Source of the DNA: Candida dubliniensis CD36
Taxonomy: Eukaryota > Ascomycota > Pichiomycetes > Serinales > Debaryomycetaceae
Reading direction: 5' to 3'
NCBI RefSeq assembly: GCF_000026945.1
Contig: NC_012861.1
Span: 620,001 to 684,000, forward strand
DNA: 64,000 nucleotides
Positions 1 to 9,996 of this stretch are shown here, piece by piece. Position 1 is the stretch's first letter, and each line of letters begins with the position of its first letter. A program made the position numbers and the translations under genes. The notes beneath the pieces were generated by a model, which was not told the DNA's origin, searched no databases, and saw only the letters and a program-made list of their open reading frames with translations.

Positions 1-1448
1 CACGACTAGGTTCTTCTCCAGAAGATATCGAAAGAGCAATCAGGGAAGTTGTTAGTAGTCGATGCGAAGGTCTAGTATTGAAGAACGTGCAGCTGAAATA
101 TGAAATTGATGGGTTCAGAAACCCAGATTGGATTAAAGTCAAACCAGAGTATTTAGAGAAATTTGGTGAGAATTTGGATCTTGTGGTGATTGGCAAGTCT
201 CCTGCCATAAAGAACTCGTATATGTGTGGATTGAAAAGTGTAACTGATGGAGTTTATTACAGTTTTTGTACTTGTGCCAACGGTATAGAGATTGAGGAGT
301 TTGATAAAATCGAAAGACTTACTCATGGAAAGTGGATTAAAACGGATACAACAATGCCTCCTGAGCTGTTGATTAAATTCGGAACTAAAATTCCCACTTT
401 TTGGATTCATCCCAGTGACTCATTAGTTTTGGAAATTAGAGCCCGTTCAATTGACACCCGAGCGGGTACCCTGTATGCTGTTGGGTCAACACTACATAAC
501 AACCATTGCCGAAAAATTAGAGAGGATAAAACTATTGATGAATGTGTGACATTACAGGAATACACGCATATCAAAGCAAATTATATAAATGATTTAAATA
601 AGGCACAAACTGCATTGGGGAAGAAGCGTGAGTCAATGTACTCCTTAGATAATGAGCTGAAATTAAAGAAAGTGAAGGTTGAGTCTGATTTGTTTGATGG
701 GATGGAGTTTTTGATTATGAGTGATAAAAGAGAGGCTGATGGTGAAGTTACTACCATTGAAGAGATGAAAGCAATGGTTAAACTGTATGGCGGAAAAATT
801 GTCAATTCGATTGATCTTGCGACAAACTACCAAATAGTGGTGATCACTGAACGAGAACTTCCAGTATCCAGTCAATATCTAAGCAAGGGAATTGACTTGG
901 TGAAACCAATCTGGATATATGAATGCATTCAAAGAGGATGTGTTCTTCAACTAGAACCATATTTCATATTTGCCAGTAAAAATTGGGATAATTTTAGAAA
1001 TATGGTCGATCAATATGGAGATTCGTACATTATACACCATCCGTTAAATATTGTTGTTCCCAATCTAAGTGAAAGTGAACTTGAAGAGCTTCGCAATAGT
1101 TTTGACTGGGGCGAACTTAAACCTTTGATTTATTTGTTCAAAGGATTATCATTTTATGTCTGCGGGAATAACTTGAGTGCCCAGTTTTTAAAGGAACGAA
1201 TTAAGAGATTTAGTGGAGATTTGTCGAAACATTATACTGAATGTTGTTATATAGTAATACCTGATAAACATTCCAGACCATTGATACTTTCTGAAATTGA
1301 TAAGATGTCAAATCAAATTTCTCGTGAAATGGTTATTGATGAAAATGGTAGGTCTTCAAGAATTCCATATTTTGTTACTGAGGCATTCGTGCAGACGTCA
1401 ATTAAAATGAATTACATTCCTGACCCTGAAGATTACAAGTTTAGGTGA
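1..1448 (+). CDS. LIG4: DNA ligase IV, C-terminal part (5' end outside window)
   Basis: This ATP-dependent ligase seals double-strand breaks in non-homologous end joining, in the nucleus, with its partner Lif1/XRCC4. The frame is open from base 3, so the gene begins upstream; no in-window ATG should be taken as the start. The visible part opens with nucleotidyl-transferase motif IV (EGLVLK, bases about 63-83), followed by motif V (DWIKVKPEY, lysines at about 135-145) and an OB-fold region. Two BRCT-like regions follow: one near 690-970 with a GGKIVNS stretch, and one at the C-terminus after about 1130, ending PEDYKFR. The adenylated lysine motif lies outside the window. Several CTG codons occur (for example 93-95), read as Ser in this clade. 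The next gene, on the same strand, starts 429 bp downstream. Confidence 0.9.
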   Translation, partial: RLGSSPEDIERAIREVVSSRCEGLVLKNVQLKYEIDGFRNPDWIKVKPEYLEKFGENLDLVVIGKSPAIKNSYMCGLKSVTDGVYYSFCTCANGIEIEEFDKIERLTHGKWIKTDTTMPPELLIKFGTKIPTFWIHPSDSLVLEIRARSIDTRAGTLYAVGSTLHNNHCRKIREDKTIDECVTLQEYTHIKANYINDLNKAQTALGKKRESMYSLDNELKLKKVKVESDLFDGMEFLIMSDKREADGEVTTIEEMKAMVKLYGGKIVNSIDLATNYQIVVITERELPVSSQYLSKGIDLVKPIWIYECIQRGCVLQLEPYFIFASKNWDNFRNMVDQYGDSYIIHHPLNIVVPNLSESELEELRNSFDWGELKPLIYLFKGLSFYVCGNNLSAQFLKERIKRFSGDLSKHYTECCYIVIPDKHSRPLILSEIDKMSNQISREMVIDENGRSSRIPYFVTEAFVQTSIKMNYIPDPEDYKFR

Positions 1449-1877
1449 TATTGGCGATGTATGTATTCAGAGAATGATGATTATGACCCATAAGCTTACT
1501 AATTAAATTCAGCAAACCGTTTCAAGTTAGTTAGGTATTCTGTAATCTCGTTATGTAGGTATATTTCAACTGAAATTGTTTCATGAAATAATCCTGCTTT
1601 GCTTGCAGAAAACACAGGAATAGAAATGAACACAAAACCTTTCTTTTTTTTGTCTTCCCTGTATTTTTTCCGTTCCTTCTATTTTTTTTGTTTCCTTTCT
1701 TTCTCCGCTTCGCCTCAGAAAACCCCCTTCAACTTAATTAAGATGGAGTTCATCACTCGCATGTTGAATTCCATTTCTATATATACTAATCGTTTAAGTC
1801 TTCCACTTGTTTAATTTTTTTTTCTTCTTCTCCCCTCCTCATCTCCCTTTTTTTGTTTAATCAATTAATTGTTTACT
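1449..1877. other. Intergenic: LIG4 terminator and PLC promoter
   Basis: 429 bp without a supported gene. It holds a TATATATA box at 1778-1785, about 93 bp before the next ATG, and a pyrimidine-rich tract (about 1807-1860) typical of a leader region. A 71-codon open frame from 1599 is T-rich low-complexity translation and is not believed. Confidence 0.6.
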
Positions 1878-2765
1878 ATGGTCGACTACAAAACTTGGTT
1901 AAAGGATATTGACAACAATACCAAAATCTCGAAATTGTCAATCCCAGGAACTCATAATTCTGCTGCTTGTCATACTGCATTGCCATCTGTTCAATGTCAG
2001 GGAGCAAGTGTCACTGAGCAATTGGAGCATGGAGTGAGATTTCTTGACATTAGAGTTGGAAAATTGTTTGTTGGTAATGATGTCAAGGACTTACAAGTTA
2101 TTCATGGCAAATTCCCTGTCAAAATTCCTTTCCCATTGAAATTGAAGGATACATTAGAGGAATTTTATAAATTTTTAGCACACAATTCTTCGGAAACGGT
2201 AATTGTTTCTATCAAGCAAGAAGGGTCCGATGATTGGGACAATTCTCAAGATGAATTTGGCAAATTGATTTGGGATAGATACGTCAACCCAAATAAGGAC
2301 AGGTGGTATTTGAACACCGACATTCCAAAAGTTGGTGATGCTAGAGGCAAGGCCATTTTGTTCAGAAGATTTGGTGTTCAAGACGAACAGTTGAAGAAAC
2401 AGTTTGGGTTCTCTGCCTCGTCTTGGGCTTACAATACCACCAACGATGACCGTGGTCAGTTTGTGGTTCAAGATTTTTGTGAAGTGAACAGTGCTGACGA
2501 TTTGCCAAAGAAGATCGATTACGTTAAAGATTTGGCCAAGAGAGCACAAGACTATACTTCTAATAGTGATGACAAAGTATTCCTTAATTTTACTTCGGCC
2601 TCTAATTTCTTTGACAAACAATGCTGGCCACATCCTATTGCTGAAGCTATGATTAAAGGTAATATCCAAGAAACTTTCCATAAAGGTGTTGGTATCATTG
2701 TGTTGGATTATGCCGAAACTGACAACTGGAAGTTGCCTAAAGCTTTAATTGATACTAATTTCTAG
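1878..2765 (+). CDS. PLC3: Bacterial-type phosphatidylinositol-specific phospholipase C
   Basis: Predicted 295-residue PI-PLC X-domain protein that would cleave phosphatidylinositol to diacylglycerol and cyclic inositol phosphate. Catalytic residues of the small bacterial-type family are recognisable: His26 in PGTHNS, Arg59 in FLDIR and the second His76 in VIHGKF. There is no signal peptide, Y domain, C2 domain or EF hand, so it is unlike eukaryotic PLC1. The first ATG is at 1878; the in-frame TTG at 1869 is not used. C. albicans carries two nearly identical genes of this type, PLC2 and PLC3; the position beside LIG4 fits PLC3 as I remember it, but the copy cannot be told apart by sequence alone. 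S. cerevisiae has no such gene. Confidence 0.8.
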   Translation: MVDYKTWLKDIDNNTKISKLSIPGTHNSAACHTALPSVQCQGASVTEQLEHGVRFLDIRVGKLFVGNDVKDLQVIHGKFPVKIPFPLKLKDTLEEFYKFLAHNSSETVIVSIKQEGSDDWDNSQDEFGKLIWDRYVNPNKDRWYLNTDIPKVGDARGKAILFRRFGVQDEQLKKQFGFSASSWAYNTTNDDRGQFVVQDFCEVNSADDLPKKIDYVKDLAKRAQDYTSNSDDKVFLNFTSASNFFDKQCWPHPIAEAMIKGNIQETFHKGVGIIVLDYAETDNWKLPKALIDTNF

Positions 2766-3024
2766 AATTTTTTTTTTTAGATCAGCTGTACTGTATAACT
2801 CTCTCTTTTGTAACATTAATATAATGCCTATTATTACAAATTTTAAGTCCGAGCCGCCGAGTGGTGCTATCGGTCCCTTATTGGTGAGAAAAAAAAAATG
2901 CGTAAAGAATCTATCTGTCGCATTATGCAAAAAAAAAAAAAAAAAGAGGAATCAATATCAACACAAATTATTTGCCCCATATTTGCGGCCTCCAACAGAT
3001 ACGACAACCACAGGTACTTGTTTT

Positions 3025-4494
3025 ATGCTTTCGACTTGTCTAATAAGGAATTGTGTCTTAATAAGACCACGATTGTTTGTAATTTGCTTAAAGGCCATCC
3101 GATGTCAATCCAAAAAGCTGGATTTCCCTGATTTTACCAAGATTAATGATCCTAAATTAAGAGAAATCATCGAAGGATCCAATTTTGGAACCGAAGCAAT
3201 ATTGAAAAAGCAACGTGAAGACCAGGACAAGAAGAAGAAAATGGAACAAGAAAAAAAGAGATTGGAGCAAGAACGTGAAGTAGAAAGAAGGCGTGAAGAA
3301 AAACGTGCAAAAGAAGAAGCAGAAAGTAACAAGACTGACAATAATAACGAAGCAAATCACAACAATGATGATAAGCTTGCCACAGTCAATGCAAAATTAG
3401 AATCTGATTTCTCGAAGACTGAGTCCGGTAAACTTCGAGGAGAAAATACTGGTACACGTGAGACTGTTGTGGAAACTGAGGAAGAGGAATTAAAATTGAA
3501 GGCGGAAAACAAGATTATTGCGACCAGCAAAGACTCTGTTGAAGAAAGTGATATTCCCAATTTGGCAAAGGAGATCAATGAAACAATCCAAAAAGAAATA
3601 GCTGGGTTACCTTCTCAAAAAGCTAAAAACCAAAGCAAGTTGGCCAAGAACCTAACGAAATATTTAGACTCTGCGCATGATACAATTTTAACTGCTACAA
3701 GGGCATTGAATGATGTTACCGGGTATTCAGCTATTGAAAAATTGAAAAAATCTATAGAGACTCAAGAAGTTGATTTGAAAAAAGCAAAAGAGACGGTTAA
3801 ACAATGTAAAATTGCATATGGTGAAGCCATCCAACGAAGATCACAATCACAAAGGGAAGTCAATGAGTTATTGACCAGGAAACACAATTGGTCACTGAAC
3901 GATTTGGAGAGATTCACCGAATTGTACAGAAATGACCATGAAAACGAAATACATGAACAAGAAGCAGAGAGAAAATTGGACGAAGCAGAAAGTAAGGTCG
4001 ATGGGGTGCAATTGAAGTTAACACAACTGATTCTTACAAGATACCACGAAGAACAAATTTGGTCTGACAAAATCAGGAGATCCTCTACATGGGGAACTTG
4101 GGTTTTGATGGGTCTAAATGTGATTCTTTTTGTTGTTGCCACGTTCATTGTCGAACCATGGAAAAGAAACAAGTTGGTTTTTGCATTTGAAGATAAAGTG
4201 AAACAAGTGTTGGTGGGTATTTCACAAGAGAACGAGCAGATTTTAGATCCAATTATTGACAAACTTGAGCCTACAGATGGACAAGTTCCCATCAAATCAT
4301 CATCATTTGACTTTAAGTTTGTCGCCAATTCTTGGCATGGTTTAAAAGCTGCTCTTGTGCGGAATTATGAAGCATTAATGTCGTCTGAAATAACGAATTT
4401 GGAGTTTGATAAATTCGAATTTGAGTTGTTTACAATGACGGTAGCGATAGTGGCATTTAGCATGGGAAGTCTAATTGTCTCCATATTTAAATAA
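3025..4494 (+). CDS. SHE9: Mitochondrial inner-membrane protein She9/Mdm33
   Basis: 489-residue protein of the She9/Mdm33 family, which shapes the mitochondrial inner membrane and influences fission. The chosen ATG (3025) opens an Arg-rich, acid-free presequence (MLSTCLIRNCVLIRPRLF). A highly charged coiled coil runs from about residue 60 to 110, with more helical heptads to about 345. A transmembrane segment lies at about 355-379 (WGTWVLMGLNVILFVVATF), and a second hydrophobic stretch ends the protein (about 469-489). This two-membrane-segment layout with long coiled coils matches the family, and yeast She9 is of similar length (456). The frame stays open upstream to 2749, but that stretch overlaps the PLC stop and contains a poly-A run, so it is not used. 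A CTG codon (Ser) is at 3118. Confidence 0.85.
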   Translation: MLSTCLIRNCVLIRPRLFVICLKAIRCQSKKLDFPDFTKINDPKLREIIEGSNFGTEAILKKQREDQDKKKKMEQEKKRLEQEREVERRREEKRAKEEAESNKTDNNNEANHNNDDKLATVNAKLESDFSKTESGKLRGENTGTRETVVETEEEELKLKAENKIIATSKDSVEESDIPNLAKEINETIQKEIAGLPSQKAKNQSKLAKNLTKYLDSAHDTILTATRALNDVTGYSAIEKLKKSIETQEVDLKKAKETVKQCKIAYGEAIQRRSQSQREVNELLTRKHNWSLNDLERFTELYRNDHENEIHEQEAERKLDEAESKVDGVQLKLTQLILTRYHEEQIWSDKIRRSSTWGTWVLMGLNVILFVVATFIVEPWKRNKLVFAFEDKVKQVLVGISQENEQILDPIIDKLEPTDGQVPIKSSSFDFKFVANSWHGLKAALVRNYEALMSSEITNLEFDKFEFELFTMTVAIVAFSMGSLIVSIFK

Positions 4495-4675
4495 AGGCCA
4501 GATTTCACGGACTCTTATTTATAATCTAAAACCTGAAATAGGAGAAAGGTAGAATAATGTAATAGAAATAGATCAGTAAATATAATGGGGGGGGGCAACA
4601 GTAACAAGAGAATTATTGGAGACAATTTTTGTTCTCGCACGACAATGCATAATGCGAACAACAACATGGAAAAAA

Positions 4676-4685
4676 GAGGGCAAAA
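4676..4685 (+). promoter_or_regulatory. Possible Rpn4-type proteasome element
   Basis: GAGGGCAAAA lies about 100 bp before the RPT3 ATG. From memory, Candida Rpn4 prefers GAAGGCAAAA in proteasome promoters, so this is a one-mismatch match beside a proteasome gene. Inference only. Confidence 0.4.
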
Positions 4686-4781
4686 AAAAAAACAGAATCT
4701 TGAATTGAAAACTCTGTCGCCACTTGAATCTCTAGTCAGCAATACTAAACTTTATTATCCACAACAAAGTAATTTTAGAGG

Positions 4782-6017
4782 ATGGAAGACCCAGTTCTGT
4801 TAGACAACGTAAACAGCGTGTTATCAAAATTGAATAATGTCTCAGCTACAAACACCAATGAAACTGACGTATATCTTAAATTGAAAAAATTGGAGAAGGA
4901 ATTAGATTTATTATTACTACAAGAGGAGTATATTAAAGATGAGCAACGTCATTTAAAGCGTGAATTGGTGAGGGCACAAGAAGAGGTTAAAAGAATAAAG
5001 TCAGTGCCATTAGTCATTGGACAGTTTTTGGAACCAATAGATGAAAACACCGGTATAGTTTCGTCAACCACTGGTTCAAACTATGTGGTTAGGATTTTAT
5101 CTACATTGGATCGTGAGTTGTTAAAGGCATCCTCTTCGGTTGCTTTACATCGTCACTCCAATGCATTGGTTGATATATTGCCACCAGAAGCAGACTCTTC
5201 TATATCAATTGTTGGAGAAGATCAGAAGCCAGATGTCACTTATGCCGACGTTGGTGGCCTAGATATGCAAAAGCAAGAAATCAAGGAAGCTGTTGAGTTG
5301 CCATTAACTCAAGGTGATTTGTATTCACAAATTGGTATTGATCCACCTAGAGGGGTATTGTTGTATGGTCCACCAGGTACCGGGAAAACCATGTTAGTCA
5401 AAGCAGTGGCAAATTCAACTACGGCTTCTTTTATTAGAATCAATGGATCAGAGTTTGTACAAAAGTACTTAGGGGAAGGTCCAAGAATGGTGAGAGATGT
5501 TTTCAGATTGGCTAGAGAGAATTCGCCAGCAATTATTTTTATTGATGAGATTGATGCTATTGCTACCAAGAGATTTGATGCTCAAACCGGTGCTGATCGT
5601 GAAGTTCAAAGAATTTTGTTGGAGTTATTGAATCAAATGGATGGGTTTGATCAGACATCTACTGTCAAAGTTATAATGGCCACCAACAGAGCAGATACTT
5701 TAGATCCAGCATTGTTGAGACCAGGTAGATTAGATAGAAAGATTGAGTTTCCTTCATTGAAAGATAGAAGAGAAAGAAGATTGATTTTTTCGACAATTGC
5801 ATCGAAAATGTCATTAGCACCTGAAGCTGATTTGGACTCTTTAATCATCAGAAATGATCCATTGTCTGGTGCGGTTATTGCTGCAATCATGCAAGAAGCC
5901 GGGTTGAGAGCTGTGAGAAAAAACAGATATATGATTTTGCAAAGTGATTTAGAGGAAGCTTATACTTCACAAGTAAAGACAGGGACAGAGCATGATAAAT
6001 TTGATTTCTATAAGTAA
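4782..6017 (+). CDS. RPT3: 26S proteasome regulatory ATPase Rpt3
   Basis: 411-residue AAA ATPase, one of six Rpt subunits that form the base ring of the 19S particle, unfold substrates and open the 20S gate. An N-terminal coiled coil (about 29-75) is followed by the OB domain (about 80-140). The AAA module has Walker A GPPGTGKT (about 196-203), Walker B IIFIDEID (about 250-258) and the second region of homology with LRPGRLDRK (about 313-322). The C-terminus FYK fits the HbYX gate-opening motif. Length is close to yeast Rpt3 (428). ATG at 4782 is the first in frame. It converges on SMP3 with only 84 bp between stops. Confidence 0.96.
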   Translation: MEDPVLLDNVNSVLSKLNNVSATNTNETDVYLKLKKLEKELDLLLLQEEYIKDEQRHLKRELVRAQEEVKRIKSVPLVIGQFLEPIDENTGIVSSTTGSNYVVRILSTLDRELLKASSSVALHRHSNALVDILPPEADSSISIVGEDQKPDVTYADVGGLDMQKQEIKEAVELPLTQGDLYSQIGIDPPRGVLLYGPPGTGKTMLVKAVANSTTASFIRINGSEFVQKYLGEGPRMVRDVFRLARENSPAIIFIDEIDAIATKRFDAQTGADREVQRILLELLNQMDGFDQTSTVKVIMATNRADTLDPALLRPGRLDRKIEFPSLKDRRERRLIFSTIASKMSLAPEADLDSLIIRNDPLSGAVIAAIMQEAGLRAVRKNRYMILQSDLEEAYTSQVKTGTEHDKFDFYK

Positions 6018-6101
6018 TTTTATAGCTTTTCGTTTTTTTTTTTTTTTTTTGTAAAGTAAAGAATGAAATGAAAATCTTCAGTTTCGTGATTCATATACGT
6101 T

Positions 6102-7622
6102 CTATAATAATTGATACACACCTAATCCAGGTTGGATATTTCCAAGGTCTAAATGGTCTAAATCCAAATGAAAAGTGTAGTTCCAAACTGGGCTAAAGCG
6201 TAATTCGTTAAAGTGTTTGAAAGAGGCAACTGGGGTAATTAAATATACTGGTTTATCTGTTGAGATTGTTTGAAGGACTTGCTCAACCTCTTTACTGTCA
6301 GCGCCCATGCAATCAATAATATTAACAAATTTATTATCATCCAATTTTTCGCCAAGACGTATAGTTTCAGTTGAATTGCTGCCCAAAATCCAACTAGGTG
6401 GTGTATAAGTTCTCCACCATACTTGTACTGATGCTTCCAGCTTTATATGGTCCAATACTGGTACAACGCCACCTTGGTGTAATTTCCCTATTAATAAACA
6501 CATGAAAATGTTAAAAATATACCACGTGTATAACATCCAAGGCTGTACCCATTTCAAAGTAAAATCAAAACAGCAACATGCGAGGGGCAAAAGTGGAATC
6601 AAAAACCTTAATTCCTGGTGTGGAATCACTGAAAGAAACAATAATCCACTAATAACTGTTAAAAATGGTGTAGTTTTGGCATACGACTTGGAAACAAAAA
6701 AAATTAACCCTGGTCCAAGAAGCTGAGGCAAATTGATCAATACATGTGTGTAGTATGGGTGAATTCCATGCTGGGCCAAGTTCTCATACTTTGTGTTGTA
6801 TAATAAATTGTTCAAAGGCGCAATAATGTAATTGGAAGTATTGAACGGTTCCGTTGATATTTTGTCTATATTTCCAAATAATATTGTATCAACTAATATT
6901 AGCAACGCGGTAGTTGAAGAAACCCCCATTATTAAGTATAATCCACTGACATAATGCTTGAGCACGTACTTTATTACGAACCAACCAGGAAAAATCAAAA
7001 AAGCTGGGAAAGTAATTCTATTAAAAACACCAATGGAAATCAACATCCCGATATAAAATAAACTTTTGTCTTTGTTTAAATCTTGTACATCTTTATCTTT
7101 TGATTCTTGGATATATCGCAAATCATCAATTAGTAAAATTGTAACTAACAACAATACTGTTTCAATACTATTTGAAAATAAATGGTTTTGATATACCAAT
7201 GTGATATACGAAGTCAGAGTGAAGAAAATCGCTTTGATACGTTCGGGTTTCGAGGGTGGCATCCAATACAAACAGAAATCGGTGATAATCCAACTTAGTA
7301 TACTTATTTGTAATCGTGCAATATACCATATTTGTAACGGAGTCAAATTCAACTTGAAAATTTTGATGAGATAAAGCAAGGGCCCATAAATAAAGTACAA
7401 TGGAGCTAAACTTCTTGCTGGATCATCTCGAAACTCCCAAGGAATGTTGGTGGAGTAGTTCAAGATATGGTTGGTAAGCACCTCTAAACTCTGGAAATGT
7501 TCATCAGGATGAATGTACGAGTCTGATAGCGTAAATACAAAACGAAATACGATTGTAAGGAGGTAAAATGTCCTCCAGTTAAAGTTGATTTTGATCATAA
7601 CTGAGGATGATCTTAGACACAT
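6102..7622 (-). CDS. SMP3: GPI mannosyltransferase IV (Smp3)
   Basis: ER multi-pass enzyme that adds the fourth mannose to the GPI-anchor precursor, needed for surface protein anchoring. The GT22 family signature HPDEHFQSLE sits in the first luminal loop just after the first membrane helix, followed by IPWEFRDDPARS, and the remainder is a string of about eight hydrophobic helices with a soluble C-terminal luminal tail. Predicted length is 506 residues (yeast Smp3 516). The first ATG of the frame is at 7622 with A at -3; a second ATG at 7598 would give 498 residues and cannot be excluded. The frame extends upstream to a GTG at 7691, which is not a start. Confidence 0.9.
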   Translation of the reverse strand: MCLRSSSVMIKINFNWRTFYLLTIVFRFVFTLSDSYIHPDEHFQSLEVLTNHILNYSTNIPWEFRDDPARSLAPLYFIYGPLLYLIKIFKLNLTPLQIWYIARLQISILSWIITDFCLYWMPPSKPERIKAIFFTLTSYITLVYQNHLFSNSIETVLLLVTILLIDDLRYIQESKDKDVQDLNKDKSLFYIGMLISIGVFNRITFPAFLIFPGWFVIKYVLKHYVSGLYLIMGVSSTTALLILVDTILFGNIDKISTEPFNTSNYIIAPLNNLLYNTKYENLAQHGIHPYYTHVLINLPQLLGPGLIFFVSKSYAKTTPFLTVISGLLFLSVIPHQELRFLIPLLPLACCCFDFTLKWVQPWMLYTWYIFNIFMCLLIGKLHQGGVVPVLDHIKLEASVQVWWRTYTPPSWILGSNSTETIRLGEKLDDNKFVNIIDCMGADSKEVEQVLQTISTDKPVYLITPVASFKHFNELRFSPVWNYTFHLDLDHLDLGNIQPGLGVYQLL

Positions 7623-7706
7623 ATTAATGTAAACAATCAGGTCGAAAAAAAAAAAAGAATAATGTACACAGACATAGAAATTTTCACTCACTCAGATCAA
7701 AAACTG

Positions 7707-7712
7707 CACGTG
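7707..7712. promoter_or_regulatory. CACGTG box upstream of SMP3
   Basis: Palindromic E-box (GCACGTGAC) 85 bp upstream of the SMP3 ATG; in yeasts such a site binds Cbf1 or Tye7. Binding is inferred only. Confidence 0.35.
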
Positions 7713-8409
7713 ACTACAGGATTACAATGTGTTTGAACTAATATTGATGGTTCAGTATGTTATGAAATTATTTATTGTCAGTTTGTAAACGTAATTGATA
7801 TTCTTGTCGACTAAGAATACTTCTTGTATTTTTAGGTAGTTTCCAAAAATTATATGAGTTTGGTAGAAATTCTTGAGTAAAAATGTTGGAAATAGTATAT
7901 TTGTGAGAAACTAAAGAGGCCCTTCCCAAATAAACCCTCAAGACAAAATATTACTGAATCTATTCAATGACTGTAAAAAAAATTAATGGGTGCTTGCAAG
8001 TCAATTTAGATCTTTTACGATTCACACTTTGCTTCTTGAAACCAAACAAGTAGTTCCAGTACTCGTTCTCGGACTTCAAGATTGAGGCCAAAAAAAAAAA
8101 AAAAAATTATATTATAGCCGATCTCATCCAGTCCAAATTGTTTTGTTTCCTGCGACGTAACAATTCCATCCTTCACGATCCACAAATAACAAATCAAATA
8201 TAGGAAATGGACTCCACACAGCCGGGGTCAAATATGTAGAAAATAAACCCTAAACTTACAAGTTGATACTTACAAAATCCAACAACAACAGTTTCCATAA
8301 GTTCCATAACTTAATTTGTTGTTTGTTGTATTTTAATGTTTTTGTATCACTGTAGCAGCTTTTAAAGGATCCGATGTTGACCGGAGTTGTTAGGTAAAGG
8401 AGCGATTTA

Positions 8410-8414
8410 ATTGG
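8410..8414 (-). promoter_or_regulatory. CCAAT box (ATTGG on + strand), possible HAP site for IDH2
   Basis: ATTGGCC lies about 325 bp before the IDH2 ATG. TCA-cycle genes are commonly controlled by the Hap2/3/4/5 CCAAT complex in yeasts, which makes this pentamer plausible, although a 5-mer is weak evidence. Confidence 0.35.
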
Positions 8415-8739
8415 CCAAATGCAATCTTTTTTTTTTTTTTTTTTTTCCAGTGGAGTACAGTTTCCTGGGTTATTGTTGTTGTAGCAAAAGTTTTTTTTTT
8501 TTTGCTTGCATTGGGTATGGGCAGCACGATTTTTCCTCCTCCTCCAAAATCACTAATAATTGACCGTGCAGCGATGAACTTTCAAATTTTTTTTTTTTTG
8601 GCTTCGGTCCCATACTTTCTCCTCTCATCTACAACAAAGCAAAGAAAGAAGAAAAAAAAATAGAAAAAAAAAAACACCTCTCTCCGAAATCTTATTCATT
8701 TCATTACTTTCAAGTACAGTTAAAGAACCAATTCATAAA

Positions 8740-9849
8740 ATGTTCAGACAAGTGACAAAATCAGCTCCAGTTATCAGAGCCTCTCAAAGACTTTTTGCTA
8801 GATCCTACATTGCCGGTCAATTCACCGGCACCAAGGGATCAGACGGTAAATATACTGTTACTTTGATTGAAGGTGACGGTATTGGGCCAGAAATTTCCCA
8901 AGCCGTTAAGGACATTTATGCTGCCGCTGATGTGCCAATTCACTGGGAACCAGTCGATGTCACTCCATTGTTGATTGACGGTAAGACTACCTTGCCACAA
9001 CCAGCCGTTGACTCTGTCAATAAGAACTTGGTTGCCTTGAAAGGTCCATTAGCCACCCCAGTCGGTAAGGGTCACACTTCCATGAACTTGACTTTGAGAA
9101 GAACCTTCAACTTGTTTGCCAATGTCCGTCCATGTAAGTCCATTGTTGGTTATGACACTCCTTACGAAAATGTTGATACAGTTTTGATTAGAGAAAACAC
9201 TGAAGGGGAATACTCGGGTATTGAACATACTATTGTTCCGGGTGTTGTCCAATCCATTAAATTGATCACCAAGCCAGCTTCTGAAAAGGTCATTAGATAC
9301 GCTTTTGAGTACGCTAAGTCTATCAACAAACCACATGTTCTTGTTGTCCATAAAGCTTCCATTATGAAATTGTCCGATGGTTTGTTTGTCAACACTGCTA
9401 AAGAAGTTGCCCAAGAATACCCAGATGTCTCTTTGGACTTTGAATTGTTGGACAACACCTCCTTAAGATTAACTGCTGACCCATCTCAATACAAGAACGT
9501 TGTCATGGTTATGCCAAACTTGTACGGTGATATCATGTCCGATTTATCATCCGGTTTGATTGGTGGTTTGGGTTTGACTCCATCCGGTAACATGGGTAAC
9601 AAGGTTTCTATTTTCGAAGCTGTCCATGGTTCTGCTCCAGATATTGCCGGTAAAGGCTTAGCTAACCCCACTGCCTTGTTATTGTCATCCTGTATGATGT
9701 TGAGACACATGTCTTTGAACGCCGATGCTGACAAAATTGAAAATGCTGTGTTGAAGACTATTGCTTCCGGTCCAGAAAATAGAACTGGTGACTTGAAAGG
9801 TACTGCTACCACCAAACGTTTCACTGAAGAAGTCATTAAGAACTTATAA
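8740..9849 (+). CDS. IDH2: NAD-isocitrate dehydrogenase, catalytic subunit 2, mitochondrial
   Basis: 369 residues, the same length as yeast Idh2. With Idh1 it forms the hetero-octameric TCA-cycle enzyme that oxidises isocitrate to 2-oxoglutarate with NAD+. An Arg-rich presequence ([22 protein letters not shown]) directs it to the matrix. [11 protein letters not shown] is the nucleotide/substrate-loop signature, and [14 protein letters not shown] is the isocitrate-binding arginine cluster typical of the catalytic Idh2 rather than the regulatory Idh1. The metal-site motif [19 protein letters not shown] (about 260-278) contains the conserved aspartates. Codon choice is strongly biased (TTG, GGT, AGA), indicating high expression. 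Confidence 0.96.
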   Translation: MFRQVTKSAPVIRASQRLFARSYIAGQFTGTKGSDGKYTVTLIEGDGIGPEISQAVKDIYAAADVPIHWEPVDVTPLLIDGKTTLPQPAVDSVNKNLVALKGPLATPVGKGHTSMNLTLRRTFNLFANVRPCKSIVGYDTPYENVDTVLIRENTEGEYSGIEHTIVPGVVQSIKLITKPASEKVIRYAFEYAKSINKPHVLVVHKASIMKLSDGLFVNTAKEVAQEYPDVSLDFELLDNTSLRLTADPSQYKNVVMVMPNLYGDIMSDLSSGLIGGLGLTPSGNMGNKVSIFEAVHGSAPDIAGKGLANPTALLLSSCMMLRHMSLNADADKIENAVLKTIASGPENRTGDLKGTATTKRFTEEVIKNL

Positions 9850-9996
9850 ATTCTTACATAAATTATTTATATAAACCGTAACCCGTTTTGTTTGGCTTTT
9901 GTTTACAAACCAATACATAAATATTCATAAATATTCATAATATTCAGGTAAATAGACAAACATACAAAACCTTTTATTACATTTACATATTCATAT

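Larger units (their letters stand above)
7623..8739. other. Divergent intergenic region between SMP3 and IDH2
   Basis: 1.1 kb shared by two divergent promoters. It contains a CACGTG box (7707-7712), an inverted CCAAT (8410-8414), and long A/T tracts at about 8091-8106, 8427-8446 and 8491-8501. Several short overlapping minus-strand frames between about 8015 and 8320 look faintly protein-like but are broken (see findings). No RNA gene was recognised. Confidence 0.6.

Noticed and set aside
2749..3024. Upstream extension of SHE9 overlapping the PLC stop
   Set aside because: It includes a poly-Lys run from an A-tract, and a clear mitochondrial presequence begins at 3025.
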